Shown here in pieces: positions 35,894-49,048 of a stretch of 64,000 nt of DNA. The stretch comes from Stenotrophomonas maltophilia (GTDB taxonomy: Bacteria; Pseudomonadota; Gammaproteobacteria; Xanthomonadales; Xanthomonadaceae): assembly GCF_002205165.1 (NCBI RefSeq), contig NZ_NIVS01000043.1, positions 1 through 64,000 of the forward strand, written 5' to 3'. The first letter of the stretch is position 1. Every line of letters begins with the position of its first letter. Position numbers and translations under genes: made by a program. The notes under the pieces were generated by a model. That model was not told the DNA's origin. It saw only the letters and a program-made list of their open reading frames with translations, and did no database searches.

Positions 35894-36918
35894 ACACCGT
35901 CAACCATCCCATCAGCAAGGCCAGTGCGTTCAAGTGGCTGCTCAAGCGTGAGTACTGGGAAAACCGCGGCGGCTTCCTGTATGCGCCGGTGATCGCCGGC
36001 GGCATATCGCTGGTGATGAGCCTGCTCGGCATCGTGTTCGGCCTGGTCGCCATGCACCGTGCGGTCAAGAGCGGCGGCATCCACATCGACAACGAAAGCG
36101 TCAACATCAACGGTCTGGACCTGAGCCTGCTGACCAGCAAGCTCGATGCCAAGGACCTGCACGACCTGGCCAACGGCCTGGACCTGACCCTGATCCTGAG
36201 CTCGGGCTGGCCGCTGATCGTGCTCGCCTTCGTGGTGTTCTTCTACTGCCTGGGCGCCCTGTATGACGACCGCCGCGACCGCAGCATCCTGTTCTGGAAG
36301 TCGCTGCCGCTGTCGGATACGTCCACCGTCCTGTCCAAGGCGCTGAGCGCATTGCTGATCGCCCCGCTCATCGCGGTGATCGCCTCGGCGCTGACCATGC
36401 TCGGCTTCCTGGTGATGATCTCGATCGTGGTGATCGCCCATGGCGGTGATCCGATGATGCTGGTCTGGGGGCCGGCCAGCCCGCTGACCATCATCGCCGG
36501 CCACCTGTCCTGGATCCCGGTCTACCTGCTCTGGGCGTTGCCGACCGTCGGCTGGCTGCTGCTGTGCTCGGCCTGGGCCAAGACCAAGCCGTTCCTGTGG
36601 GCGGTGATGCTGCCGCTGTTTGCCGGCATCATCGTCAGCACCACCAAGGTCATGACCCTGTTCGACCTGACCGGTGGCTGGTTCTGGAAGCATATCGTCG
36701 GCCGCCTGCTGCTCAGTGCGGTCCCGGCCACCGACCAGTTCTACCGCGGCGAGTCGATGTTCAGTGGCAACGGCAACATGGACAACCTGGTCAACGAACT
36801 GGGCCCAAGCCACCAGCTGGCCGCCTTCGCCATGCCGGAACTGTGGATCGGCGCCGCCGTCGGCGTGGTGTTCCTGTTCCTGGCCATCCGTCTGCGCCGC
36901 CGCGCCGGCGAAATCTGA
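35890..36918 (+). CDS. ABC transporter permease
   Basis: This 342-aa protein has about six to seven membrane segments. Hydrophobic helices start near residues 35, 95, 145, 190, 215, 240 and 310. A large loop after TM1 is soluble. YDDRRDRSILFWKSLPLSDTSTVLSKALSALLIAP is typical of ABC-2 permeases. It forms the membrane half of the transporter with the ATPase whose gene it overlaps. No periplasmic binding protein is present, arguing for an exporter or signalling ABC system, as in other YtrA operons. Confidence 0.88.
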   Translation: MNTVNHPISKASAFKWLLKREYWENRGGFLYAPVIAGGISLVMSLLGIVFGLVAMHRAVKSGGIHIDNESVNINGLDLSLLTSKLDAKDLHDLANGLDLTLILSSGWPLIVLAFVVFFYCLGALYDDRRDRSILFWKSLPLSDTSTVLSKALSALLIAPLIAVIASALTMLGFLVMISIVVIAHGGDPMMLVWGPASPLTIIAGHLSWIPVYLLWALPTVGWLLLCSAWAKTKPFLWAVMLPLFAGIIVSTTKVMTLFDLTGGWFWKHIVGRLLLSAVPATDQFYRGESMFSGNGNMDNLVNELGPSHQLAAFAMPELWIGAAVGVVFLFLAIRLRRRAGEI

Positions 36919-36945
36919 TCCCTGCCCTTCTTCGAGGAGCCACCC

Positions 36946-37827
36946 ATGATCCGCAAGCTCGCTGTTGCCTCCCTGCTGTTGCTGCCGCTGACCGCGTTCG
37001 CCAATGAACCGCAGTGCAAGTTCAACGAACCGCGCGACCTCAAGCTCGACCTGGCCGGCGCCAAGGCCGTGGTGTTCGAAGTGAACCAGCATGATCTGGT
37101 GTTGCAGGCCGGCCCGGGGACGGCCCAGCTCGGCGGCCGCGCCTGCGCCTCCAACGCGGATTGGCTGCGCCAGCTGACCGTGACCCAGCAGAAGGTGGGC
37201 GACAAGCTCGTCGTCCGGCTGCAGCGCGAGGGCCGCAGCCTCAGCATGAGCGGCAACAGCTACGCCTACCTGGACCTGCGCGGCACGGTGCCGGACACGA
37301 TTCTGGTGCAGATGAAGGTCGGCTCCGGCGATGCCAGCGTCACCGGCGCGCATTCGCTCAGCGCGGATGTCGGCTCGGGTGACATCAAGCTGGAGAACAT
37401 CAAGGGCCTGGTGACCGCGGCGGTCGGCTCGGGCGATGTCACGCTCGACGGCGCCGGTGCACTGAACGTGCTGTCGGTCGGTTCGGGCGACTTCAAGGCC
37501 CGCAACGTCCGCGGTGATGCCAAGGTCGGCACGATCGGCTCGGGCGACTTCGAGCTGGACACGGTAGGTGGCAACGTCGAGATCGGCGTGGTCGGCTCCG
37601 GTGACACCGACGTGCGCCAGGCCAAGGGCAACGTGCGGGTCGGCACGGTCGGCTCCGGCGACACCGAGCTGCGCGATATCGGCGGCAGCGTCACGGTGGA
37701 CCGCCATGGCTCGGGCGACGTCACCGTCCGCGATGTCGGTGGCGACCTGCGCGTGGCCAACAGCGGCAGCGGCGATATCCGCCACAGCAATGTACGCGGC
37801 CGGGTTGAACTGCCGCGCGGCAAGTAA
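36946..37827 (+). CDS. Exported DUF4097-like repeat protein (VGSGD beta-helix)
   Basis: This 293-aa protein has a signal peptide (RKLAVASLLLLPLTAFA) and two cysteines in the first 130 residues. From about residue 120 to the end runs a series of about nine units of roughly 19 residues. Each carries a GSGD turn (VGSGDASV, VGSGDIKL, VGSGDVTL, IGSGDFEL, VGSGDTDV and so on). This pattern is seen in DUF4097/DUF2807 'putative adhesin' beta-solenoids. It lies 27 bp after the permease with a strong GAGGAG site. It is probably a periplasmic or surface component of the YtrA-controlled system; its role is unknown. Confidence 0.85.
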   Translation: MIRKLAVASLLLLPLTAFANEPQCKFNEPRDLKLDLAGAKAVVFEVNQHDLVLQAGPGTAQLGGRACASNADWLRQLTVTQQKVGDKLVVRLQREGRSLSMSGNSYAYLDLRGTVPDTILVQMKVGSGDASVTGAHSLSADVGSGDIKLENIKGLVTAAVGSGDVTLDGAGALNVLSVGSGDFKARNVRGDAKVGTIGSGDFELDTVGGNVEIGVVGSGDTDVRQAKGNVRVGTVGSGDTELRDIGGSVTVDRHGSGDVTVRDVGGDLRVANSGSGDIRHSNVRGRVELPRGK

Positions 37828-37857
37828 GCCTTTCTCCTCCACTGACGGATACGCATC

Positions 37858-38466
37858 ATGACGACTCGACTGCTGCTGCCTGCCCTGCTGATGTGCCTGC
37901 CCATCGCTGCCTGCACCGCCCCCGACAGTGGGAAAGGCAAAGCGCCCGCCGACCAGAGCGCCGCCGCCCCGGCCACCAGCGCGCTGGACAGCGAGAGCAT
38001 CGGCAAGACCGTGCAGGAGGCCACCGACAAGGCCCGCAAGGAAATCGCCCAGGGCAACATCTCCATCTCCAACGGCAAATCGCCGAAGGCCGAGATCAGC
38101 CCCCAGGGCGACCTGCTCATCGATGGCAAGGCGGTGCCCGTGGACGCCCACCAGCGTGCACTGCTGCAGGACTACCGCAAGCAGGTCGAATCGCTGGCCA
38201 GTGCCGGGATGGAGATCGGCGTGGCCGGTGCCAACCTGGGGGTGAAGGCAGCCGGTGAAGCGATCAAGGGCATGTTCTCCGGCGACACCCAGGGCATCGA
38301 AGCGCGGGTGAACGAGGAGGCCAGGAAGATCGAAGGCCAGGCCCAGAAACTGTGCAGTCTGCTGCCCGGCATGATGGCCAGACAGCAGGCGCTGGCGGCC
38401 GCGCTGCCGGCCTTCCAGCCCTACGCGACCATGGGCCAGAGCGACATCGACGACTGCGGCAAGTAA
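37858..38466 (+). CDS. DUF2884 (YggN-like) family lipoprotein
   Basis: This 202-aa protein has a signal peptide ending in a lipobox-like IAAC (Cys19), so it is probably a lipoprotein. The core ISPQGDLLIDGKAVPVDAHQ, then an RALLQDYRKQVESL helix, matches the DUF2884 pattern of E. coli YggN. A C-terminal amphipathic helical region with two cysteines follows. Function is unknown. It ends just before a 14-bp perfect hairpin. The next gene encodes a shorter relative of the same core. Confidence 0.8.
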   Translation: MTTRLLLPALLMCLPIAACTAPDSGKGKAPADQSAAAPATSALDSESIGKTVQEATDKARKEIAQGNISISNGKSPKAEISPQGDLLIDGKAVPVDAHQRALLQDYRKQVESLASAGMEIGVAGANLGVKAAGEAIKGMFSGDTQGIEARVNEEARKIEGQAQKLCSLLPGMMARQQALAAALPAFQPYATMGQSDIDDCGK

Positions 38467-38472
38467 GCGGGC

Positions 38473-38503
38473 GCCTGCCTGCGACGATGCGTCGCAGGCA
38501 GGC
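38473..38503 (+). terminator. Strong hairpin between the two related lipoprotein genes
   Basis: A 14-bp perfect stem (GCCTGCCTGCGACG with its complement) closes on a three-base ATG loop. Few T follow, so it is not a classic Rho-independent terminator. It may attenuate or stabilise the upstream mRNA. The next gene begins 57 bp further on. Confidence 0.65.
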
Positions 38504-38559
38504 CCTTCCCGGCGCCGGAGGACTACAATCTACGTTCCCGCCGCATGCGTTGCCTGCTC

Positions 38560-38985
38560 ATGAAGAAGCTGAGTCTGTTGCTGTTCGCCCTGTTCTGCCT
38601 GGTCGCTACCGGTTGCGATCAGGAGTACCGCAATCACCGTGCCGAGCGCAGCAAGCCGAAGATCACCGTCAGTGACGGCATGGTCACCGTGCGCCGCGCG
38701 CCCGCACCCAACATCATCATTCTGCCCAACGGGCACATGAAGATCGATGAGATCGAAATCCCGCTCAATGACGAGCAGCAGGCGATGCTGCAGGGCATGT
38801 TCGGCCAGCTGCAGGTGCTGCGTCAGAACACCCTGACCGATGCCCCGCCGGACCCGGCCAAGCGCTCGGTGAAGATCCAGGTGCCGGATGGCATGCAGCC
38901 GATCCCGCCGGACCTGATCACGAAGATTCCGGAATTCAAGGATTACACCGAAACCTTCGGCAATCTGCAGGCCGATCGCCACTGA
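38560..38985 (+). CDS. Small lipoprotein related to DUF2884
   Basis: This 141-aa protein has a clear lipoprotein signal (KKLSLLLFALFCLVATGC, Cys19). Its middle part, ILPNGHMKIDEIEIPLNDEQ then QAMLQGMFGQLQVL, aligns without gaps to the same region of the preceding DUF2884 protein. It lacks that protein's C-terminal helices and has instead a Pro-rich tail. It is therefore probably a diverged duplicate. ATG 38560 is preferred over one five codons upstream because it starts the signal peptide. It is the last gene before the shared terminator. Confidence 0.75.
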   Translation: MKKLSLLLFALFCLVATGCDQEYRNHRAERSKPKITVSDGMVTVRRAPAPNIIILPNGHMKIDEIEIPLNDEQQAMLQGMFGQLQVLRQNTLTDAPPDPAKRSVKIQVPDGMQPIPPDLITKIPEFKDYTETFGNLQADRH

Positions 38986-39111
38986 GTCTGTGCGCGAACC
39001 CCGCAGTGACCGGCAGGCGCCTGGGCAGATGTCCCCCGTCCGCCGCCTGGCGGCAACGGCCTCCTCCTTGATGTTGCCCTGGGGCCCGCCGGCCGCTACG
39101 GGGCTCAGCCA

Positions 39112-39142
39112 CAAAAAAACGGGCCGTTCGGGCCCGTTTTTT
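39112..39142. terminator. Bidirectional Rho-independent terminator
   Basis: AAAAAACGGGCC, a GTTCG loop and GGCCCGTTTTTT form a symmetrical hairpin with A and T tracts on opposite sides. It lies between the end of the YtrA operon (plus) and the end of fumC (minus), and can terminate both. Confidence 0.95.
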
Positions 39143-39163
39143 CGTGTCAGTCAGTGCCCGCGA

Positions 39164-40576
<1,413 letters not shown>

Positions 40577-40871
40577 TGCTTCAACTCCGCACATCTTTCG
40601 TGGATGAAAGGGAACCTGCGGCTGGCAACGGGCCTGATTCCCTGGCTGGCGGCTCTGATCACGATACTCCCAAGCCCCACTGAAACCCAACAATGCAGTG
40701 GATCGGCTAGACTCGGGATTCGTTTTCATTCAGACAGACTGCCGCCCCCATGGGTGACGATCCCGACAGTAGTACCGGGCGTGCCGCCGCGCACGCACCG
40801 ATGACCGCCCTCGCCGCCCCGGCGAACGCTGCTGCCATTCCGCCTCAGGCAGCAGCGCTGCGGAGCCGCGG
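40577..40871. other. Divergent intergenic region, fumC / CBS-domain gene
   Basis: This 295-bp gap must hold the promoters for fumC (minus) and the plus-strand gene at 40872. Open frames crossing it from both sides lack start signals and family similarity. I see no clear operator, repeat or RNA structure. The 40800-40870 part is GC-rich and probably leader sequence. Confidence 0.5.
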
Positions 40872-43599
<2,728 letters not shown>

Positions 43600-43661
43600 A
43601 GGCATGGGCGCGGCCCCGCTGCGCCCCGAATTCCCGTCTACACGTTGCAAGGATCTCCCCC

Positions 43662-45065
43662 ATGGCCGCACGCAAGATCAAAACTCCCGTCATCGAAATC
43701 CAGGCCCGCCCCGGCCTGCCGCTGGGCATGCCCGCCGCCACCTTCCTGCGCGATTACTGGCAGAAGCGCCCGCTGCTCATCCGCGGCGCCTTCCCGGATT
43801 TCGAGACCCCGGTGCAGCCCGAAGACCTCGCCGGCCTGGCGTGTGAAGAAGGCGCGCTGTCGCGCCTGATCACCCACGACCGCGCCACCGACGGCTGGAG
43901 CGTGCGCACCGGCCCGTTCCAGGAAGAAGAGTTCCCCGGCATGCCCGACCACGACTGGACCCTGCTGGTCCAGGACGTGGACAAGTGGGACGCCGACGTG
44001 CGCGCCCTGATCCGCCACTTCGATTTCCTGCCGCGCTGGCGCATGGACGATGTGATGATCAGCTTCGCCGCCACCGGCGGCTCGGTCGGCGCCCATGTGG
44101 ACCAGTACGATGTCTTCCTGCTGCAGGCCCACGGCCATCGCCGCTGGCAGATCGACGCCAGCGAATCGATCAAGGGCAAGCGCCCGCCGCTGGACTTCCG
44201 CGACGACGTCGAGCTCAAGCTGCTGCGCCGCTTCAAGCCGACCCATGACTGGGTGCTGGCCCCGGGCGACATGCTCTACCTGCCGCCGAACGTGCCGCAC
44301 AACGGCGTCGCCGAAGACCCGTGCCTGACGTTCTCGTTCGGCATGCGCGCCCCGGCCTCGGCCGAGCTGATCAGCGACTACCTCGATACCCTGATCGAGG
44401 GCGCCGACGAGTCCATCCGCTACCAGGATCCGGACCTGAAGGTCCCGGAAGACCCGAACGAAATCGACGTGGTCTCGATGAACCGCGTGGTCGAAGCGCT
44501 CAATGCCATCCGCATGAACGATCCGGACAAGCTCGGCGACTGGTTCGGCCGCTTCATCACCACCTACCGCGCCGCCGGGGAAGTGATGGCGCACGGCGAA
44601 CCGCTGCCGCGCGAAGAGATCGAAGCCGCGCTGGGCGCGGGCGTGGAACTGCAGCGCCACCCGTGGGCGCGCCTGGCCTGGCGTCGTGCCAAGCGCGGTG
44701 CCAGCCTGTACTGCAGCGGCCTGGACTTCGCCCTGCCGGTCAAGGATGCGCAGGTGCTGGCCGGCACCGAACAGATCGGCGCGGCCTTGTACCAGAAGCT
44801 CTCGGCCAAGGGCCGTGGTGCCGTGCAGGCACTGGTTGCCGGCGGCTTCTACCAGCTGGTGGAGGACACCGGGCTGGAGGACGAAGACGACTACGTCGCC
44901 GAGTACGACATCGTCGACGGCACCGATGCGGTCGAGGTCATCGATGACGAGGCCGTCGAGGCCGACGTGCACGAGGTCACCATCCATGACGACGGTATCG
45001 AAGTGATCGTCGATTTCGACGACAGCGACGAGACCGACGGCAAGGACGAGCCCCAGCGCGGCTAA
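43662..45065 (+). CDS. JmjC/cupin ribosomal-protein oxygenase (RoxA/YcfD-like) with acidic C-terminal tail
   Basis: This 467-aa protein is an Fe(II)/2-oxoglutarate oxygenase of the cupin_4 family, whose E. coli member hydroxylates an arginine of ribosomal protein L16. The metal triad is His145, Asp147 (HVDQYD) and His213 (VPHNG). A winged-helix-like C-terminal domain follows to about residue 395. The last 70 residues are then strikingly rich in Asp and Glu. E. coli YcfD is about 373 aa and lacks this tail. It lies 62 bp after purB and 14 bp before the GNAT gene, so probably co-transcribed with the latter. Confidence 0.9.
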   Translation: MAARKIKTPVIEIQARPGLPLGMPAATFLRDYWQKRPLLIRGAFPDFETPVQPEDLAGLACEEGALSRLITHDRATDGWSVRTGPFQEEEFPGMPDHDWTLLVQDVDKWDADVRALIRHFDFLPRWRMDDVMISFAATGGSVGAHVDQYDVFLLQAHGHRRWQIDASESIKGKRPPLDFRDDVELKLLRRFKPTHDWVLAPGDMLYLPPNVPHNGVAEDPCLTFSFGMRAPASAELISDYLDTLIEGADESIRYQDPDLKVPEDPNEIDVVSMNRVVEALNAIRMNDPDKLGDWFGRFITTYRAAGEVMAHGEPLPREEIEAALGAGVELQRHPWARLAWRRAKRGASLYCSGLDFALPVKDAQVLAGTEQIGAALYQKLSAKGRGAVQALVAGGFYQLVEDTGLEDEDDYVAEYDIVDGTDAVEVIDDEAVEADVHEVTIHDDGIEVIVDFDDSDETDGKDEPQRG

Positions 45066-45079
45066 GCGCCCCGCCCGCG

Positions 45080-45988
45080 ATGACCGGCTCCCGCTTCCAC
45101 GTCGAGGTGGTCGATTACCCGGCGCAGCACGCTGCGCTGCACCGGGTGCGGTTCACCGTGTTCGTCGATGAACAGAAGGTCCCTGCCGAACTGGAGATCG
45201 ACGCCCTCGATCCCTTGAGCGTGCATGTCCTGGCCCGTGACGCCGCTGGCACCCCGATCGGTGCCGGTCGGCTCACCCCGGATGGCCGGATCGGCCGCAT
45301 GGCCGTGCTGGCGGCCTGGCGTGGCAAAGGCGTCGGCGACGCCCTGCTGCTGGCCCTGGTCGACCAGGCCCGGGCCCGGGGCTGGCGCGAGGTTGGTCTG
45401 CATGCGCAGCTGCCGGCCCGCGTGTTCTATACCCGGCAAGGCTTTCTGCCGGAAGGCGAGATCTTCGAAGAGGCCGGCATCGCCCACCAGCACATGCGGC
45501 TGGCCCTGTCCGGCGCAGTCGCGATCGAGCGCGCCGACGACGCCGTGGCGATCACCACCGCGCTGATCCACCGCGCCCGCCGCCAGCTGTGGATCCACAG
45601 CCGCCAGCTCGACCCGGGCCTGCTCGACGCCGCCCCGGTGCTGGAGGCGCTGCGCCGCTTCGCCACTGCCCGCCACGACAAGCAGGCCCTGCTGATCGTC
45701 CATGACAGCGCGGCCATCCGCCAGGGCGGTTCCCCGCTGCTGAGCCTGCTCCAGCGCCTGCCCAGCGTGTTCCGCGTGCGCGAAGTGAGCGATCCGATCG
45801 ACCGCGCGACGGCATCGGCCTGCCTGCTCAACGATGCGGGCGACTACTACTTTCGTCTGAGCGGCCACCGCTTCGACGGCGAAGCGGGGTTGTCCCAGCC
45901 GGCACGTTCACGGCCGTTGCAGGAGGGTTTGCAGCGCGTATGGGAACGTTCGCGTGATTGCAGCGAACTGCGGGCGCTCGGTCTGTAG
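45080..45988 (+). CDS. GNAT acetyltransferase fused to a C-terminal DUF7931-like domain
   Basis: This 302-aa protein has a GNAT domain (residues 1-145; acetyl-CoA site GRMAVLAAWRGKGVGDALL, then GLHAQLPARVFYTRQGF). A second domain (about 155-300) follows, with ITTALIHRARRQLWIHSRQLDPGLLD and VREVSDPIDRATASACLLND. It resembles phospholipase-D-like folds but lacks an intact HxK motif. The acetylation target is unknown. It is close behind the ribosomal oxygenase gene, hinting at protein or ribosome modification. It ends 185 bp before sucA. Confidence 0.83.
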   Translation: MTGSRFHVEVVDYPAQHAALHRVRFTVFVDEQKVPAELEIDALDPLSVHVLARDAAGTPIGAGRLTPDGRIGRMAVLAAWRGKGVGDALLLALVDQARARGWREVGLHAQLPARVFYTRQGFLPEGEIFEEAGIAHQHMRLALSGAVAIERADDAVAITTALIHRARRQLWIHSRQLDPGLLDAAPVLEALRRFATARHDKQALLIVHDSAAIRQGGSPLLSLLQRLPSVFRVREVSDPIDRATASACLLNDAGDYYFRLSGHRFDGEAGLSQPARSRPLQEGLQRVWERSRDCSELRALGL

Positions 45989-46173
45989 CTCACACCCCGG
46001 TCCCGAACCTGTCTGGGAATGACACCGCGGTCCCCGCACTGACCCGTACGGTGCCCCTTCCTGTCTCGATGGGGGTACAATTTGGGGTGTTAGATACCGC
46101 CCGCGCAGGGCTATTCACTTTTCCCTGCCGGATCATCGAAGCCTTACCCCACAAGCGAATCCGACTCTCCATC

Positions 46174-49005
46174 GTGGACAATCAACTGAAGCAGTTTGCG
46201 CAATCTTCGCAGCTCGCCGGCGGCAACGCCTCCTATATCGAGGATCTGTACGAGCAGTACCTCGTTTCTCCGGACAGTGTCGATCCCAAATGGAAGACCT
46301 ACTTCGACGGCTTCAAGGGCCGCGAAGCCGGTGATATTCCGCATTCGGCCGTCATCGCCCACATCGCCGACGCCGCCAAGAACGCCGTCAAGAGCGGCAC
46401 CGCCGACGGTGCCGGCGACGAGCGCGAGCGCAATGTCGGCCGCCTGATCACTGCCTACCGTTCGCGCGGTCACCTCGGTGCCCGCCTGGACCCGCTGAGC
46501 CTGACCGCGCCGACCAATCCGCCGGATCTGGGCCTGCCGTTCCACAGCCTGTCGGAAAGCGACCTGGGCAGTGAGTTCAGCACCGGCGGTGTCGCCGGCC
46601 AGCCGCGCATGAAACTGCGTGACCTGCTGGAGCGCCTGAAGAAGACCTACACCGGCTCGATCGGTGCGGAATTCATGCACATTTCCGAGGTTGAGCAGCG
46701 CCAGTGGCTGTACCAGCGCCTGGAAATGGCCGGTGGCAACTACAACCTGGACGCAGACACCCAGCGCCGCACCCTGGAGCGCCTGACGGCTGCCGAGGGT
46801 CTGGAGCGCTACCTGCACACCAAGTACGTAGGCCAGAAGCGCTTCTCGCTGGAAGGCGGCGATTCGCTGATCCCGATGATGGACACCATCATCCGTGACG
46901 CCGGCAAGGATGGCGTCAAGGACGTGGTGATCGGCATGGCCCACCGCGGCCGCCTGAACGTGCTGGTCAACACCCTCGGCAAGAGCCCGCGCAAGCTGTT
47001 CGACGAGTTCGAAGGCAAGTTCGAGCATGACGACCACGCCTCCGCGGGCGACGTGAAGTACCACATGGGCTTCTCGGCGGACGTTTCCACCGCCGGTGGC
47101 GCCGTCCACCTGGCGCTGGCGTTCAACCCGTCGCACCTGGAAATCGCCGATCCGGTCGTTGCCGGCAGCGTGCGCTCGCGCCAGGAACGCCGTGGCGACA
47201 CCGCCCGCAAGCAGGTGATGCCGATCCTGATCCACGGTGACGCGGCCTTCGCCGGTCAGGGCGTGGTGATGGAACTGTTCCAGATGTCCCAGGCCCGCGG
47301 CTTCGCCGTCGGTGGCACGGTGCACATCGTGGTCAACAACCAGGTCGGTTTCACCACCTCCAACCCGGAAGATTCGCGTTCCACGCTGTACTGCACCGAC
47401 GTGGCCAAGATGATCGCCGCGCCCGTGCTGCACGTGAACGGCGACGACCCGGAAGCGGTCGTGTTCGCCGCCAAGCTGGCCTTCGAGTTCCGCCAGAAGT
47501 TCAGCAAGGACGTGGTCATCGATCTGATGTGCTACCGCCGCTGGGGCCACAACGAAGCCGATGAACCGGCGATCACCCAGCCGCTGATGTACCAGGTCAT
47601 CCGCAAGCACCAGACGACCCGCGAGCTGTACGCCGCGACGCTGGAAGCAGCCGGCGTGATCGAAGCCGGTGGCGGCAAGGCGCTGGTCGATGCGTACCGC
47701 AACAAGCTCGATGCCGGTGAAGTCACCACCGAGCTGGCCCAGGTCGAGAAGACCCCGGCCACCAGCAAGATGTATGTCGACTGGCCCAAGCTGCTCAACG
47801 GCAAGCTGTCCGACGCCATCTCCACCGCCGTGGGCATGGAGAAGGTCAAGCAGCTGGCGCAGATCATCAATACCGTGCCGGAAGGTGTGGAACTGCACTC
47901 GCGCGTGGCCAAGGTCTATGACGACCGCCGCAAGATGGCCGCTGGCGAGATCCCGGGCGACTGGGGCTTTGCCGAGAACCTGGCCTACGCCACCATCCTC
48001 GATGAAGGCAACAACCTGCGCCTGGTCGGCCAGGACGTCGGCCGCGGTACGTTCACGCACCGCCACGCGATCCTGCACGACCAGAAGACCGACAACTACT
48101 ACCTGCCGCTGCGCCAGCTGGTCGAGTCGCCGGAACAGGCCACCATCATCGATTCGCTGCTCAGCGAAGAAGCGGTGATGGCCTATGAGTACGGCTTCTC
48201 CACCACCGATCCGAACACCCTGTGCATCTGGGAAGGCCAGTTCGGCGACTTCGCCAACGGCGCCCAGGTCGTGATCGATCAGTTCATCGCCGCCGGTGAA
48301 GCCAAGTGGGGCCGCATCACCGGCCTGACCCTGCTGCTGCCGCACGGTTACGAAGGCCAGGGCCCGGAGCACAGCTCCGCACGTCTGGAGCGTTTCCTGC
48401 AGCTGTGCGCGCTGGAGAACATGCTGGTGTGCGTGCCGTCGACCCCGGCGCAGGCATACCACATGCTGCGTCGCCAGATGCGCATGACCACCCGCAAGCC
48501 GCTGATCGTGATGTCGCCCAAGTCGCTGCTGCGCCACAAGCTGGCCGTGTCGACCCTGGACGAACTGGCCAACGGCGAGTTCCAGCACCTGATCGGCGAT
48601 GCCAACGCAGACGCCAAGAAGGTCAAGCGCGTGGTGCTGTGCTCGGGCAAGGTCTACTACGACCTGCTGGAAGACCAGACCAAGCGTGGCCAGGACGATG
48701 TCGCCATCATCCGCGTGGAACAGCTGTATCCGTTCCCGCGCGTGGCACTGGCGGCAGAGCTGAAGAAGTACGGCAAGGCGGCCGATGTGGTGTGGTGTCA
48801 GGAAGAACCGCAGAACCAGGGTGCCTGGTACCAGATCCGCCACCACCTGCAGGCCTGCCTGGCCGATGGCCAGAGCATCCATTACGCAGGTCGCGCCCGT
48901 TCGGCATCGCCGGCCGCTGGACACATGGCTGACCACATCATCGAACAGCAGAAGCTGATCGCCGATGCCCTGGTCAACCCGTTCAACGACTCGGTCGCTG
49001 AATAA
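46174..49005 (+). CDS. sucA: 2-oxoglutarate dehydrogenase E1 component
   Basis: This thiamine-diphosphate enzyme decarboxylates 2-oxoglutarate and loads succinyl onto the E2 lipoyl arm. It is 943 aa from GTG 46174, which gives the family N-terminus [31 protein letters not shown] longer frame upstream reads into the intergenic region and lacks homology. The catalytic regions [13 protein letters not shown], the [17 protein letters not shown] stretch and [14 protein letters not shown] are intact. A TACAAT hexamer at about 46077 could be part of the promoter. sucB and lpdA follow in order. Confidence 0.95.
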   Translation: MDNQLKQFAQSSQLAGGNASYIEDLYEQYLVSPDSVDPKWKTYFDGFKGREAGDIPHSAVIAHIADAAKNAVKSGTADGAGDERERNVGRLITAYRSRGHLGARLDPLSLTAPTNPPDLGLPFHSLSESDLGSEFSTGGVAGQPRMKLRDLLERLKKTYTGSIGAEFMHISEVEQRQWLYQRLEMAGGNYNLDADTQRRTLERLTAAEGLERYLHTKYVGQKRFSLEGGDSLIPMMDTIIRDAGKDGVKDVVIGMAHRGRLNVLVNTLGKSPRKLFDEFEGKFEHDDHASAGDVKYHMGFSADVSTAGGAVHLALAFNPSHLEIADPVVAGSVRSRQERRGDTARKQVMPILIHGDAAFAGQGVVMELFQMSQARGFAVGGTVHIVVNNQVGFTTSNPEDSRSTLYCTDVAKMIAAPVLHVNGDDPEAVVFAAKLAFEFRQKFSKDVVIDLMCYRRWGHNEADEPAITQPLMYQVIRKHQTTRELYAATLEAAGVIEAGGGKALVDAYRNKLDAGEVTTELAQVEKTPATSKMYVDWPKLLNGKLSDAISTAVGMEKVKQLAQIINTVPEGVELHSRVAKVYDDRRKMAAGEIPGDWGFAENLAYATILDEGNNLRLVGQDVGRGTFTHRHAILHDQKTDNYYLPLRQLVESPEQATIIDSLLSEEAVMAYEYGFSTTDPNTLCIWEGQFGDFANGAQVVIDQFIAAGEAKWGRITGLTLLLPHGYEGQGPEHSSARLERFLQLCALENMLVCVPSTPAQAYHMLRRQMRMTTRKPLIVMSPKSLLRHKLAVSTLDELANGEFQHLIGDANADAKKVKRVVLCSGKVYYDLLEDQTKRGQDDVAIIRVEQLYPFPRVALAAELKKYGKAADVVWCQEEPQNQGAWYQIRHHLQACLADGQSIHYAGRARSASPAAGHMADHIIEQQKLIADALVNPFNDSVAE

Positions 49006-49048
49006 CTCTCCCCCTCATTCTAGAAAAGACAAATCAGGAAGCTCCCGC

